Shown in pieces: positions 52,790 through 60,840 of a stretch of DNA of 64,000 bases. Location of the stretch: assembly GCF_965221945.1 (NCBI RefSeq), contig NZ_OZ244925.1:3833542-3897541 (forward strand), given 5' to 3'. Each line of letters opens with the position of its first letter. Positions within the stretch are counted from its first letter, which is position 1. Both the position numbers and the translations under genes were made by a program. Below the pieces are notes generated by a model. It did not search any database. It saw only the letters and a list, made by a program, of their open reading frames with translations, and was not told where the DNA came from. The DNA comes from Poriferisodalis sp965221945 (GTDB lineage: Bacteria; Actinomycetota; Acidimicrobiia; Acidimicrobiales; Poriferisodalaceae).

Positions 52790-54529
52790 ATGAGCGGTGC
52801 GGACATTCACCGCAGTGGATCGCCCGTGGTGTATCGGGCCATGTGGAACGATGATCGCCCCGGACTGCACGAACTCGTAGCGCGATCATTTCGCAACTGG
52901 GCGACGTGGATTCACCCACAGCTCGGCGGCGGTGATTTTGAGCCAGCCGAGCAGCACCCACCCGAGGGCGCCGATGAGCGAAATGGCTCGACAGGGTCCG
53001 GAAGCGGAGATGCCGATGCGGTCAGGGTGAACCTGCGACGGGAGACCGCAGCGCATGGAGGCGTGTCCGAGACGTTGCTCGAGCTCGAGCAGGAGGCGCC
53101 GGAGAGCCAGTCCATCGTTGTGCTTCGCGTGCTCACCAACGGCAGCGAGGGCTGGGTCTGGGTCGACGTGCAAATGCCGACGGATCAACCGGCGGCATCG
53201 AGTGCCAGCGGCGTGCATGAGCTGGTGTGCGCCCTCCTCGACGACGCCGAAGCGGGCGGGGGACGACCGAGGCTCGGAGGCGAGCGCATCGGGACGAGGC
53301 CGATAGCGGTCGAGCCGACGCGTCAGCAGGTGGTTCCGCTGGCAGAAAGGCTTACCGGTTCGTCCCGCGAGGTGCCCTATGTCGTCATCGCGCACGACTA
53401 CCTGGACGGCCCGGGACCGACCATGGCGCGCGCCCGCACGACCGCCCGCCAGCTCGCTGGCCTCGCACGGGTGTATGTCCTTCCGGCTCAGACCATCAAC
53501 CCGTTTCAGGTCGTGATGGGCGCCGATCTCGACGTGCAGCCCGGCGAGGCGCGGCTGTACCTGCCCGGTGAGCACGAGCCGCACCGGCACCGGACGTTGG
53601 CCGCCGAAATGGTGCGCAGCGATCCGACCGAGACCGGTCGCTGGTTCGGCCGATTGCTGCAGTCGACCCTCGTAGCCAAGGAGCCGCCCGAGTTGTACCG
53701 CCGCTCCCAGCAGCTGCTCGGGGAACGCCGTGAACTGCTCGAACCGTCGCCGGACACCGATGCAGCCGAGCGCGTCGAAGCGCTCGAGACCGAGGTAGAG
53801 GCCGTTTGGAAAACCCTCTACCAGACGCGTGAGGAGCGGTCTGCGTCACGAGCCGAGTGCGACGAGCTTGCCCAGCAGATCCTCGACATGCAGGAGGAAC
53901 TCGAGCTGGCTCAGCTTCGGGCCGAGGAGTTGCAGGAGACCCTCATCGACAAGGAACACAAGATGGTCGAGGTGCTCGTGCGCGCCGGCGAGGCCGGCGT
54001 GGCAGTGGACATCGATGCTTCGGGCAAGAAGTACCCGCAGGTGACGTCAGTGCGTCAGGCGCTCAAATTGGCGAGAGCCAATCTCCTGAAGGTCGAGATT
54101 CCGCCTGAGGCCGAAGCGCGCGTCGTCGAGCTCGACAACGCCATCGAAGCGCGGTCGTGGGCTCGCAGCGTCTTCGACGGATTGCTCGCTCTGGAGGCGT
54201 ACGCACACTCGGGAGTGGGCTTCGGCGATTTCCGCGAGTGGTGCAAGTCCAGCAAGCATCCACGTGCGTGGTACGCCAATTCGAAGAAGCTCGCGATGCG
54301 CGAGTCTGAGGAGGTGATGCGACGATCTGAGCTGAGCCGCCTGCGCGATATGCCGGTGTCATTGCGCGTGCGAAGCTCTGGGCGCATCACGATGGAAGCG
54401 CACCTCAAACTGTCAAACGGATCGCTGGCGCCGAGGCTCTATTTCTACGACGACACCGGCAGCAACACCGGCAAGGTGCACGTGGGCTACATCGGCCCGC
54501 ACCTGCCGACCAAGCGCTTCAGGTCCTGA
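52790..54529 (+). CDS. Unrecognised 579-residue coiled-coil protein
   Basis: I do not recognise a named family. The middle part (about residues 185-300) has a compact domain (VVIAHDYLDGPGPTMARART, ARQLAGLARVYVLP, GEARLYLPG) recalling uncharacterised actinobacterial proteins. Residues about 320-400 form a Glu-rich coiled coil (EALETEVEAVWKTLYQTREE). The C-terminus (about 440-579) is basic and ends RLYFYDDTGSNTGKVHVGYI plus GPHLPTKRF, recalling C-terminal domains I have seen in defence-associated proteins; that is a weak recollection. No signal peptide or membrane segment. It stands alone after the PEBP gene. Confidence 0.75.
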   Translation: MSGADIHRSGSPVVYRAMWNDDRPGLHELVARSFRNWATWIHPQLGGGDFEPAEQHPPEGADERNGSTGSGSGDADAVRVNLRRETAAHGGVSETLLELEQEAPESQSIVVLRVLTNGSEGWVWVDVQMPTDQPAASSASGVHELVCALLDDAEAGGGRPRLGGERIGTRPIAVEPTRQQVVPLAERLTGSSREVPYVVIAHDYLDGPGPTMARARTTARQLAGLARVYVLPAQTINPFQVVMGADLDVQPGEARLYLPGEHEPHRHRTLAAEMVRSDPTETGRWFGRLLQSTLVAKEPPELYRRSQQLLGERRELLEPSPDTDAAERVEALETEVEAVWKTLYQTREERSASRAECDELAQQILDMQEELELAQLRAEELQETLIDKEHKMVEVLVRAGEAGVAVDIDASGKKYPQVTSVRQALKLARANLLKVEIPPEAEARVVELDNAIEARSWARSVFDGLLALEAYAHSGVGFGDFREWCKSSKHPRAWYANSKKLAMRESEEVMRRSELSRLRDMPVSLRVRSSGRITMEAHLKLSNGSLAPRLYFYDDTGSNTGKVHVGYIGPHLPTKRFRS

Positions 54530-54562
54530 CGCCAGCTCGGCGGGCGACGCCCGCTGTTGACG

Positions 54563-55684
54563 CTACGTGCGGTCTGAGGAACCGCTGGCGCCTTGGCGCT
54601 CGCCTTGGGGGTCGCGGCGTGTCACGAAGTCGTTGAGGCCGCAGGCTGCACGTACGGACCTGGTCATGTCATAGGTGCCGGGATCCAGCGGGGTGCCGGT
54701 GCCGTCGGCGACGCGGGTCATCATGTGGAAGTTGGCGCTGACGGCCACCGCATCGACCATGACGTCGGCGCCGGCGGCACCGACCACGGCGGCACGGGCC
54801 ACAGCCGTGGCCTCGCTGTCGCCTTCCCACATCGCCTCCGCCAGGCGAGCCAGCAGGGCGCCATGCTGCACTCCGCCGTCGCCCGCGTCGGAACCGTTGA
54901 CAGCGTCGTAACCGACGTCCATGTCCTTCTGTTGGCCGCTCAGACCGAGCAGCATCGCGTGGGCGGACGTTCAGTAGAAGCACTCGTTGAGCTTCGAGGT
55001 TCGTGCCGCGAGCAGCTCGATCTGCGGCCGGTTCAGCGAGTTCTGATCATTGATCAGCTCGCCGCGCACTCGCTCCATCGGCACGTATTGGGCGTCGGAG
55101 AGGATGAAGAGCGACTCGTTCTCCGCTGGTACGGCGCTCAGGGCCTTGATGACGTTGGGCATCTTGACGTCGGCAGTGGGAACCCAGTGGTACTTCACCG
55201 CCGCGGACGCGCCTTCCCTCGTCGGCGGACCGTCGGCGGGCTCGTCCAGATCGATCCGCGGCAGCTCCAAAGCGTCTGCGAACCGATCGACGCAGTTGGC
55301 CTGCGCGACCACGCCAACCAGTTCCACGTAAGCCAGGGGATCGACGCCGCGGTCGATGATCGACTGGTACCAGTCCTCGGTCAGCGTTCCTGGATGGTTG
55401 GTGATGCGCCAGATCGCGTCGACGGCGGCGGTGGGCAGGGGGCCGTCGGCATCGACAAGACCCTCGATGCTGCTGGGCTGGACCCACGGAGGCAGCACCT
55501 CGCTGGCCTCGGTGCGATGGTCGCGCGCTGCCCTCACTTGCCGCACGATCTCCGCACGCTGGGCTGCTGCCCACCAGGTTCCCGGCCGGGCCCAACGTGT
55601 CGCGACCTCTCCGTGAGCGGCTGCGAGATCGTCCCGGATGGGCAGCTCAGTGTCGTAGGTGCGATGTGGTGCCGCGATGCTCAT
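54563..55684 (-). CDS. AhpD-like selenoprotein (carboxymuconolactone decarboxylase family) with in-frame UGA
   Basis: A 373-codon gene read through TGA at 54973-54971. Before the TGA the protein matches long AhpD-like proteins (LNRPQIELLAARTSKLNECFY). After it, TSAHAMLLGLSGQQ and VDAVAVSANFHMMTRVADGT continue the same homology in the same frame. The TGA falls at the second catalytic Cys of CxxC-xxx-H, giving C-F-Y-U-T-S-A-H (Cys235, Sec238, His242). A hairpin with a GGUCU loop follows 24 bases downstream. AhpD proteins are thiol-based peroxidases. The ATG at 55684 has GGAG upstream. A mutated TGC-to-TGA pseudogene is the alternative. Confidence 0.85.
54935..54953 (-). promoter_or_regulatory. 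Candidate bacterial SECIS hairpin
   Basis: On the mRNA, GCUGCUC pairs with GAGCGGC (7 bp, one G-U pair) around loop GGUCU, the same loop as the E. coli fdhF SECIS that binds SelB. It starts 17 bases, and its loop 24 bases, after the UGA, within the known range. The stem is short and the bulged U of fdhF is absent, so SelB binding is inferred. Confidence 0.7.
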
Positions 55685-55710
55685 GAGTGCTACTCCGCCG
55701 GTCGGGGGCA

Positions 55711-55724
55711 GTGACAATCGTCAC
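55711..55724. promoter_or_regulatory. CRP/GlxR-type operator between the AhpD-like and DyP genes
   Basis: GTGA-N6-TCAC (GTGACAATCGTCAC) matches the core of the CRP/FNR-family site TGTGA-N6-TCACA, as bound by GlxR in actinobacteria. It lies 27 bases upstream of the AhpD-like start and 176 upstream of the DyP start. Confidence 0.5.
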
Positions 55725-55899
55725 ATGCTGGCATACGTCGAGCAGTTAGGCAGCAGCTGCGTCAACCAGTGGGAAGCGGGGGTGCGCGCCCCGCAGCGAT
55801 TCGCCTACGATCAGCCCCGCAATCTCGCTGCAGCGCCGCCGCAAGCGTCGCCCGGCGGGGTCGCTTTCGCTTGCACCACCGACCCCTCAAGGAGCACAG

Positions 55900-56829
55900 A
55901 TGCCAACGCCGCAGAAGGCCATCTTCAACGAGATGGGCGCCAACCAGTGGTACGTCCACCTGAGCCGGGTCGAGGGTGCCGACCTCGGCGTGATCAAGTC
56001 CGTGCTCGTCGACCTGCGAGCTGCGTGCGACGCAGACGGCATCAACCTGACGCTCGGCTTCGGACCGGGACTGCTGCCGGAGCTCACCGACGACGTGCCG
56101 GACGACTTTCAGGCCTACGTCACGGTGCAGTCCGAGGACGGTTCGGGGCGCGAAGCCAAGGGCACGCAGGAAGAGCTGTTGCTGTGGCTGAACCACGACG
56201 CCAAGGACAAGGTGTGGAAGGCGCAGTATGACGCACGCACCGCACTGGCCGGCCACATGGCCGTTGCCCGTGAGACGCCGACGTTCATCTACGGCGACTC
56301 GCTGGACATGACCGGTTTCAAGGACGGCACCGGCAACCCTGCCGACGAGGACCAGCCCGCCGCGGCGATCGTCCCCGACGGCGAGGCCGGCGCAGGCGGC
56401 GCCCACATCATCGCCCAGCGCTGGGTACACGACCTCGACGGCTGGAATGCCCTGTCCGACGACCAGCAGGAGAAGAACTTCGGTCGCCAGAAGTACCCGG
56501 AGATCGAAAAGACCGACACCCAGGAGCCGTACAGCCACCTCAGCCACGTCGAGCTGCGCGCGGATGGCAACCACGGCAACGAGGGCAGCGACAAGATCAA
56601 CGAGATCGCTCGCCGCTCCACGCCGTACGCGTTCCACGACGGCACCGTCGGGCTGTACTTCATGGCGTTCTGCAAGGATCAGGCACCGCTGCGTCGGCGC
56701 CTGCGCCGGATGTACGGCCTCGACGACGCCAACGGCGTCCGCGATGCCATCACAAGCTTCTCGAACCCCGCGTCGGGCTCGTTCTACTTCGCGCCCAGCG
56801 AGGAAACTCTCGACGCCATCACTGGCTGA
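55900..56829 (+). CDS. DyP-type haem peroxidase
   Basis: A 309-residue dye-decolourising peroxidase with the family motif GFKDGTGNP (catalytic Asp near residue 143) and the proximal haem His in SHVELRADG (near 217). The N-terminal ferredoxin-like half and C-terminal half are both present, and length fits class B DyPs. No twin-arginine signal is seen, so it is cytoplasmic or cargo for a compartment. It is divergent from the AhpD-like selenoprotein, so both may respond to peroxide. ATG 55900 is preceded by AAGGAG at normal spacing. Confidence 0.93.
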   Translation: MPTPQKAIFNEMGANQWYVHLSRVEGADLGVIKSVLVDLRAACDADGINLTLGFGPGLLPELTDDVPDDFQAYVTVQSEDGSGREAKGTQEELLLWLNHDAKDKVWKAQYDARTALAGHMAVARETPTFIYGDSLDMTGFKDGTGNPADEDQPAAAIVPDGEAGAGGAHIIAQRWVHDLDGWNALSDDQQEKNFGRQKYPEIEKTDTQEPYSHLSHVELRADGNHGNEGSDKINEIARRSTPYAFHDGTVGLYFMAFCKDQAPLRRRLRRMYGLDDANGVRDAITSFSNPASGSFYFAPSEETLDAITG

Positions 56830-56831
56830 TC

Positions 56832-56875
56832 GCCGCCGCTTCGGGCGGCTGCACAAGCGCTACAGGCCCGGGCTT
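56832..56875. terminator. Hairpins between convergent DyP and crotonase genes
   Basis: GCCGCC (56832-56837) / GGCGGC (56844-56849) forms a stem just after the DyP stop, and GGGC-TTCG-GCCC follows near 56870. Neither has a clear U-run. Position between convergent genes suggests a bidirectional terminator. Confidence 0.35.
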
Positions 56876-56909
56876 CGGCCCTGGCCGTTCGCGTTCTGGG
56901 AGCAGGTGC

Positions 56910-57698
56910 TCAGCTCTGGGCGCTGTCTTGGTCGCGGAACCACTCGCGGGCGGACATCGAGGCGATCGCCTCGAGTGCGAGGCCGGTGTGCAAGTCGTCG
57001 GCCATCGCTCGCCGCAAGGGGCGCACCAGCGCGTGGCGCGTGTTGCGCAGCAGGATCGGGTTGAGTCTGGCGAGGTCCGCTGCGATCTCTTGGGCTCGGG
57101 CCATCAGCCCGTCGGCAGGCAGGACTTCGCCCACGATGCCGAGCTCGTGAGCTTCGGCCGCATCGATCTGCTGGCCGGTCAGCAGGAAGTAGCGGCCGCG
57201 GTTCGGCCCCAGCAGCAGCGGCCACACGATCTGCATGCTGTCGCCAGGCACAAGGCCGCCGGGGAAGTGCGGCGCGTCTTGGAAGTAGGCGTCCTCGGCG
57301 GCCAGCACGACGTCGCACAGCACGGCCAGCTCGGAATGCACGGTCACCGGGCCATTCACCGCGGCGATCATCGGCACTTCGATGTCGAGCATCTGGTCGA
57401 CCAGCCGGTTGCCCTCCCAGATGATGCGATCCCACACGGTGGCACTTGCCCGCCCCTCGGCGAGCGCGTTGATCTCGTCGGGCAGTTCGATGAACGACTC
57501 GCCGGTGCCGGTCAGGATCACCACCTTGATGTCTCGATCCGAGGCCAGCGCCATGAACAGCTCTGGCAGTTCACGATGCGGACGGCCGCCCCATTGCAAC
57601 GGCCCGTCGCGGGTGTGCATGCGGACGGTCACGACCCCGGCGTCGTCCCGGGTCACCTCCGCGGTGCGAAATCGGTCTGCGTACTCTGCGAACTCCAT
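56910..57698 (-). CDS. 6-oxocamphor hydrolase-like crotonase (beta-diketone hydrolase)
   Basis: A 262-residue crotonase-fold protein. It resembles 6-oxocamphor hydrolase closely: VVILTGTGESF, IPMIAAVNGPVT-like text (EVPMIAAVNGPVTVHSEL), YFQDAPHFPGGLVPGD and GRYFLLTGQQIDA. The three residues essential in that enzyme, His122, His145 and Asp154, correspond to His121, His144 and Asp153 here. It would cleave a C-C bond in a cyclic beta-diketone by a retro-Claisen reaction, without CoA. The true substrate could be another terpenoid or alicyclic diketone. The ATG at 57698 starts MEFAEYADRF. Confidence 0.85.
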   Translation of the reverse strand: MEFAEYADRFRTAEVTRDDAGVVTVRMHTRDGPLQWGGRPHRELPELFMALASDRDIKVVILTGTGESFIELPDEINALAEGRASATVWDRIIWEGNRLVDQMLDIEVPMIAAVNGPVTVHSELAVLCDVVLAAEDAYFQDAPHFPGGLVPGDSMQIVWPLLLGPNRGRYFLLTGQQIDAAEAHELGIVGEVLPADGLMARAQEIAADLARLNPILLRNTRHALVRPLRRAMADDLHTGLALEAIASMSAREWFRDQDSAQS

Positions 57699-57734
57699 GG
57701 GTTCATGCTCGCAGAACCGCTGCCGGTGCGCCTG

Positions 57735-58148
57735 CTACTCCCAGGGATTGATCACCCTGAGGTCGAGACCGGTGAGGTCGTTCGTATCGCGCGTCGCCAG
57801 CGTGAGGTGGTTCACCGACGCAGTCGCAGCAACGAGTGAGTCGCTGATTGTAAGGGCGCGGCCAGATTGGCGAGCGAGGACCCGGAATTCGGCTGCGCAT
57901 ACCGATTCAGCTTGACCTATTGGCAAGACATGGTCACTGGCATCTGCGATGAATGATCGGATGGCTGCGGCGAGATGGTCACGTCGACGCCCGCTCGGCA
58001 TCTTCTGAATGCCGTACTCGAGTTCGTGGACCACGATCGCGGAGAGCCAGAAGGACTGCGGTGCCGCCAAGAAGGCGAGCACCTTCTCATCGGGTATCGG
58101 CCGGGTTGCCTCCGAGACGACGTTGGTGTCGAGGAGGATTCCGCTCAC
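57735..58148 (-). CDS. PIN-domain toxin (VapC-like)
   Basis: A 137-residue PIN-domain ribonuclease toxin. The acidic metal-binding residues are in ILLDTNVVSEATR (Asp near residue 7), SAIVVHELEYGIQ (Glu) and RALTISDSLVAATA and LATRDTNDL (Asp). The GTG at 58148 overlaps the antitoxin stop in GTGA; the longer frame to 58286 lies within the antitoxin gene. VapC-type toxins cleave tRNA or rRNA and are held inactive by the antitoxin encoded upstream. Confidence 0.93.
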   Translation of the reverse strand: MSGILLDTNVVSEATRPIPDEKVLAFLAAPQSFWLSAIVVHELEYGIQKMPSGRRRDHLAAAIRSFIADASDHVLPIGQAESVCAAEFRVLARQSGRALTISDSLVAATASVNHLTLATRDTNDLTGLDLRVINPWE

Positions 58149-58462
58149 TCCTCGATGCCCTCGGCAAGGAGCAATGGGTTGGGCCGGTCCGAGTGGCGGT
58201 CGGGAAGTTCGAGCTCGTAGCCACGTGGCATGTTCTCGATGAGCCACCGTCCCAAGTGCACCTCGGGTTCTGAGTGTTGCTCCCACAGGTCTTCGGGGAC
58301 GACGACGAACGTCTTGCGGGTTCCTATGCGTTGGGGACCCTCTTCTTCAGCGCACCTCAAGATGTGGGACAGGCGCGCCTTTGCTTCCGCAACGGTCCAC
58401 ACCCGCGAACCAGTCGTCGGGCGCTCGGCGAGGTCGGTGACCATGGGTTCACTCTCTTCCAT
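58145..58462 (-). CDS. Phd/YefM-type antitoxin
   Basis: A 105-residue antitoxin. The Phd/YefM N-terminal DNA-binding part is visible in RVWTVAEAKARLSHILRCAEE with RKTFVVVPEDLW. The C-terminal half (about residues 65-105) should wrap the toxin. It overlaps the PIN toxin gene by 4 bases. A TAGTC-N7-GACTA dyad sits in its promoter, fitting autoregulation. Confidence 0.9.
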   Translation of the reverse strand: MEESEPMVTDLAERPTTGSRVWTVAEAKARLSHILRCAEEEGPQRIGTRKTFVVVPEDLWEQHSEPEVHLGRWLIENMPRGYELELPDRHSDRPNPLLLAEGIEE

Positions 58463-58468
58463 CGTAGA

Positions 58469-58485
58469 TAGTCTATATAGGACTA
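58469..58485 (-). promoter_or_regulatory. Autoregulatory operator/promoter of the toxin-antitoxin pair
   Basis: TAGTC (58469-58473) and GACTA (58481-58485) flank TATATAG, an AT-rich -10-like element, just seven bases upstream of the antitoxin ATG at 58462. Binding there would block transcription. The message would be almost leaderless. Confidence 0.6.
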
Positions 58486-58634
58486 GTTCCCTGTAGGTCC
58501 GTTCGTCTTGGAAGGGCCTCAGGGCCGACCGAACCTGTCACGACTACCATTTGTCGAGCGAGTGAATTCCCCGCACCAGGGGACCGGGCGTGACCGGAAG
58601 ACCCATAAAGGGGGACTCGTCTTGGGGGTGTGTG

Positions 58635-59822
58635 ATGACTGACGTTGCGGATCCGATTCAGGCAGCCGATGCGCCGACGCGGGAGCAGCATCTCGCGGGC
58701 ATGGCGCAATACCTGGCGGGCGGCGAAGAGCGAGCCCGCCTCATCGGTAACAAGGGTCCCGTGCGCTTCGGTCCCGACGGCTAGCTGCACCCTGACATCG
58801 CGGACGCTTACTGGGAACACGGCTTCTACGTCTTCGAAGGTGTCGTGGGTGCTGATGAGATCGACGAGCTGCGGGCTGATGTCGGCGAGGTCATCGAGCG
58901 GGCTCCTGTGCGCAAGGGCGCCGACGTGGACAAGCACGGCCGGCCGGCACTGGGGCGTGACTACGCCGTAGAGCCCTACATCCACGTCGCACCGCTGTCG
59001 GACCCGTGGGGCGGCACCGACGCCTTGGCGGGCCGCCATCAGGTTCAGATGGACCAGCCGGTCCCCGACGCCGACGCCCCGCCCGACGTCGTCTACCTGA
59101 TCTTCGGCATGTGCCAGTCCATGCCGTCCGCATTGCGGCTGTACGGGCACCCGGATCTGATGTCGATCGCCGAGAGCATCAACGGCCCCGATTTCGTCCC
59201 CTACAACGACGCCATCTTCGTGAAGGAACCGGGGCTCGGGGGCTCGGTGGCTTGGCATCAGGACGGCGTCACCCACTGGGACAACCCGAATTGGGACATG
59301 GGCATTCACGGCTTCAACTTCCAGGTGCAGCTGTACGAGACCACCGCGGCGAACGCGCTATGGGTGGTCCCTGGCACGCACAAGGTCGGGCGCATTGACC
59401 TGCGAGAGAAGGTCGCCCGCAACGGCGGGAGCGTGATGCTGCCCGACGCCATCCCGCTGCTGTGCCAGCGCGGCGATGCGACCGTGGTCAACCGGCACAT
59501 GGTGCACGGCTCGTACGCCAACACTTCAGCCAAGCCGCGGATTTCGGTGACGTTCGGATTCCACCGGCGGTCGTCAGTGGTCGGAGTGGCAGGCCAGCTG
59601 CGCGTGAGTGCGCGTGACGCGTCCGTCGTCTACGACGAGGAGCGAGTCTTCAAGCGTTCGTCGGTGATCGCGGTGGCAATTGACGCCCGGGCCCAGCATC
59701 GCTCCGACGAACGGCGCTATACCTACGCCCCCTTCGTCGGCCTTGAGGACGACTTCCGCTACAACGACGAGACCTTCGATCGCGTCATCCGCGACTACAA
59801 CCTCAACGATCTCGCCATCTGA
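58635..59822 (+). pseudogene. PhyH-family dioxygenase gene interrupted by an in-frame TAG
   Basis: One frame of 395 codons from ATG 58635 (MTDVADPIQAADAPTREQHL) to 59822 with an internal TAG at 58782-58784 (codon 50). Both sides look coding: GPVRFGPDG before, LHPDIADAYWEHGFYVFEGV after. The later part is a phytanoyl-CoA dioxygenase-like Fe(II)/2-oxoglutarate enzyme, with HxD in VAWHQDGVTHW and the distal His in VNRHMVHGSYANTS. A shorter start at GTG 58845 would remove the N-terminal strand and helix. It is a nonsense mutation, a sequencing error or readthrough. It lies upstream of the LysR and sarcosine oxidase genes. Confidence 0.8.
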
Positions 59823-59860
59823 CCGAGCCCGCTCTTAACCCGGGTGCCTCGTAAGAGCGC

Positions 59861-60757
59861 TCAGGCCGGAGGTTGGGGGTCGTAGAGCTCGGCCACGACT
59901 TCGAGAGCGTGTGACACCAGGGGCAGCGGTTCGCCGGCCCCCCTGAGCAGCAACAGGGGCACCGAGGCAACTGAGTCCTCCAACGGCACGTACTGCAGGC
60001 CAGGTGGCCGGAACGTCTGCACCCCCGCAGGCACGATCGCTACTCCCTCGCCCGCAGCGACAAATCCGAGAATGGTCGTGTACTCCGTCGCCTCGATCAT
60101 GGGGTCGTAGTTGACGCCTTCAGCGGCGAGCATTCCCGCCAGCACAGCGTGCAGGCTCGGCGACGCGCTGCGGTCGAATCCGATGATCGGCTCGCCGGCG
60201 AGGTCGCGCAGACATGCCGAACTCGACTCAGCCAGACGATGGAACGCGCCGGCGGCCAGCAGCAGCCGCTCATGCATCACGAGGGTTGCCTCCACATGGG
60301 TGGAATCGGCGACTGCCCTGCCGATGCCCAAGTCGATGCGCCCGGCGCGCAGGGCCTGTGCCTGCTCGTCGGAGCTCAAGGTGTGCAGCTCGAAATCGAC
60401 GCGGGGGCGCCGCCGCCGGTACTCGGCAAGCACACGTGGCATCACCTCGTAGGCGGCTGAGTCGACGAATCCCACCCGCAGCGTGCCGGTCTGGCCTCCC
60501 CGGCGCTGTTCCATGAGGCGCTCCACGCCGTCGGCAGCAGCCAGCAGGCGCACGGCCTCCGGATATAGGAACTGCCCCGCATCGGTGAGGGTCACCCGCC
60601 GGGTGCTGCGGTCGAAGAGCGCTGTGTCGAGCTCACGCTCGAGCAGCCGGATCTGCTGGCTCAGCGGCGGCTGGGACATCAGCAGCCGATCGGCGGCACG
60701 ACCGAAGTGCAGTTCCTCCGCCACGGTCGTGAAATAGCGCAGGCGCCTCAAGTTCAC
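59861..60757 (-). CDS. LysR-family transcriptional regulator
   Basis: A 298-residue regulator with the N-terminal LysR helix-turn-helix (MNLRRLRYFTTVAEELHFG, AADRLLMSQPPLSQQIR) and a two-lobed inducer-binding domain. It is divergent from the sarcosine oxidase operon with an 83-base gap holding a dyad at 60784-60800, the classical LysR arrangement, so it probably activates soxBDA in response to sarcosine or a related metabolite. The inducer is inferred from context. Confidence 0.94.
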   Translation of the reverse strand: MNLRRLRYFTTVAEELHFGRAADRLLMSQPPLSQQIRLLERELDTALFDRSTRRVTLTDAGQFLYPEAVRLLAAADGVERLMEQRRGGQTGTLRVGFVDSAAYEVMPRVLAEYRRRRPRVDFELHTLSSDEQAQALRAGRIDLGIGRAVADSTHVEATLVMHERLLLAAGAFHRLAESSSACLRDLAGEPIIGFDRSASPSLHAVLAGMLAAEGVNYDPMIEATEYTTILGFVAAGEGVAIVPAGVQTFRPPGLQYVPLEDSVASVPLLLLRGAGEPLPLVSHALEVVAELYDPQPPA

Positions 60758-60783
60758 TTCGCAATTATATGCGTTGAGTCTGA

Positions 60784-60800
60784 ATCAATCGGATATTGAT
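60784..60800. promoter_or_regulatory. LysR-type dyad in the LysR/soxB promoter region
   Basis: ATCAAT-CGGAT-ATTGAT is a perfect dyad of six-base arms (ATC-N11-GAT) in the short divergent region. It fits a LysR binding site by position and symmetry. Confidence 0.6.
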
Positions 60801-60840
60801 ACTTTGCCTCACCGAGAGAAGTGTTTACGCTCGTACGGCG

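Noticed and set aside
58782..58784. TAG as pyrrolysine in PhyH
   Set aside because: PhyH enzymes have no known pyrrolysine site and TAG is an ordinary stop for other genes here.
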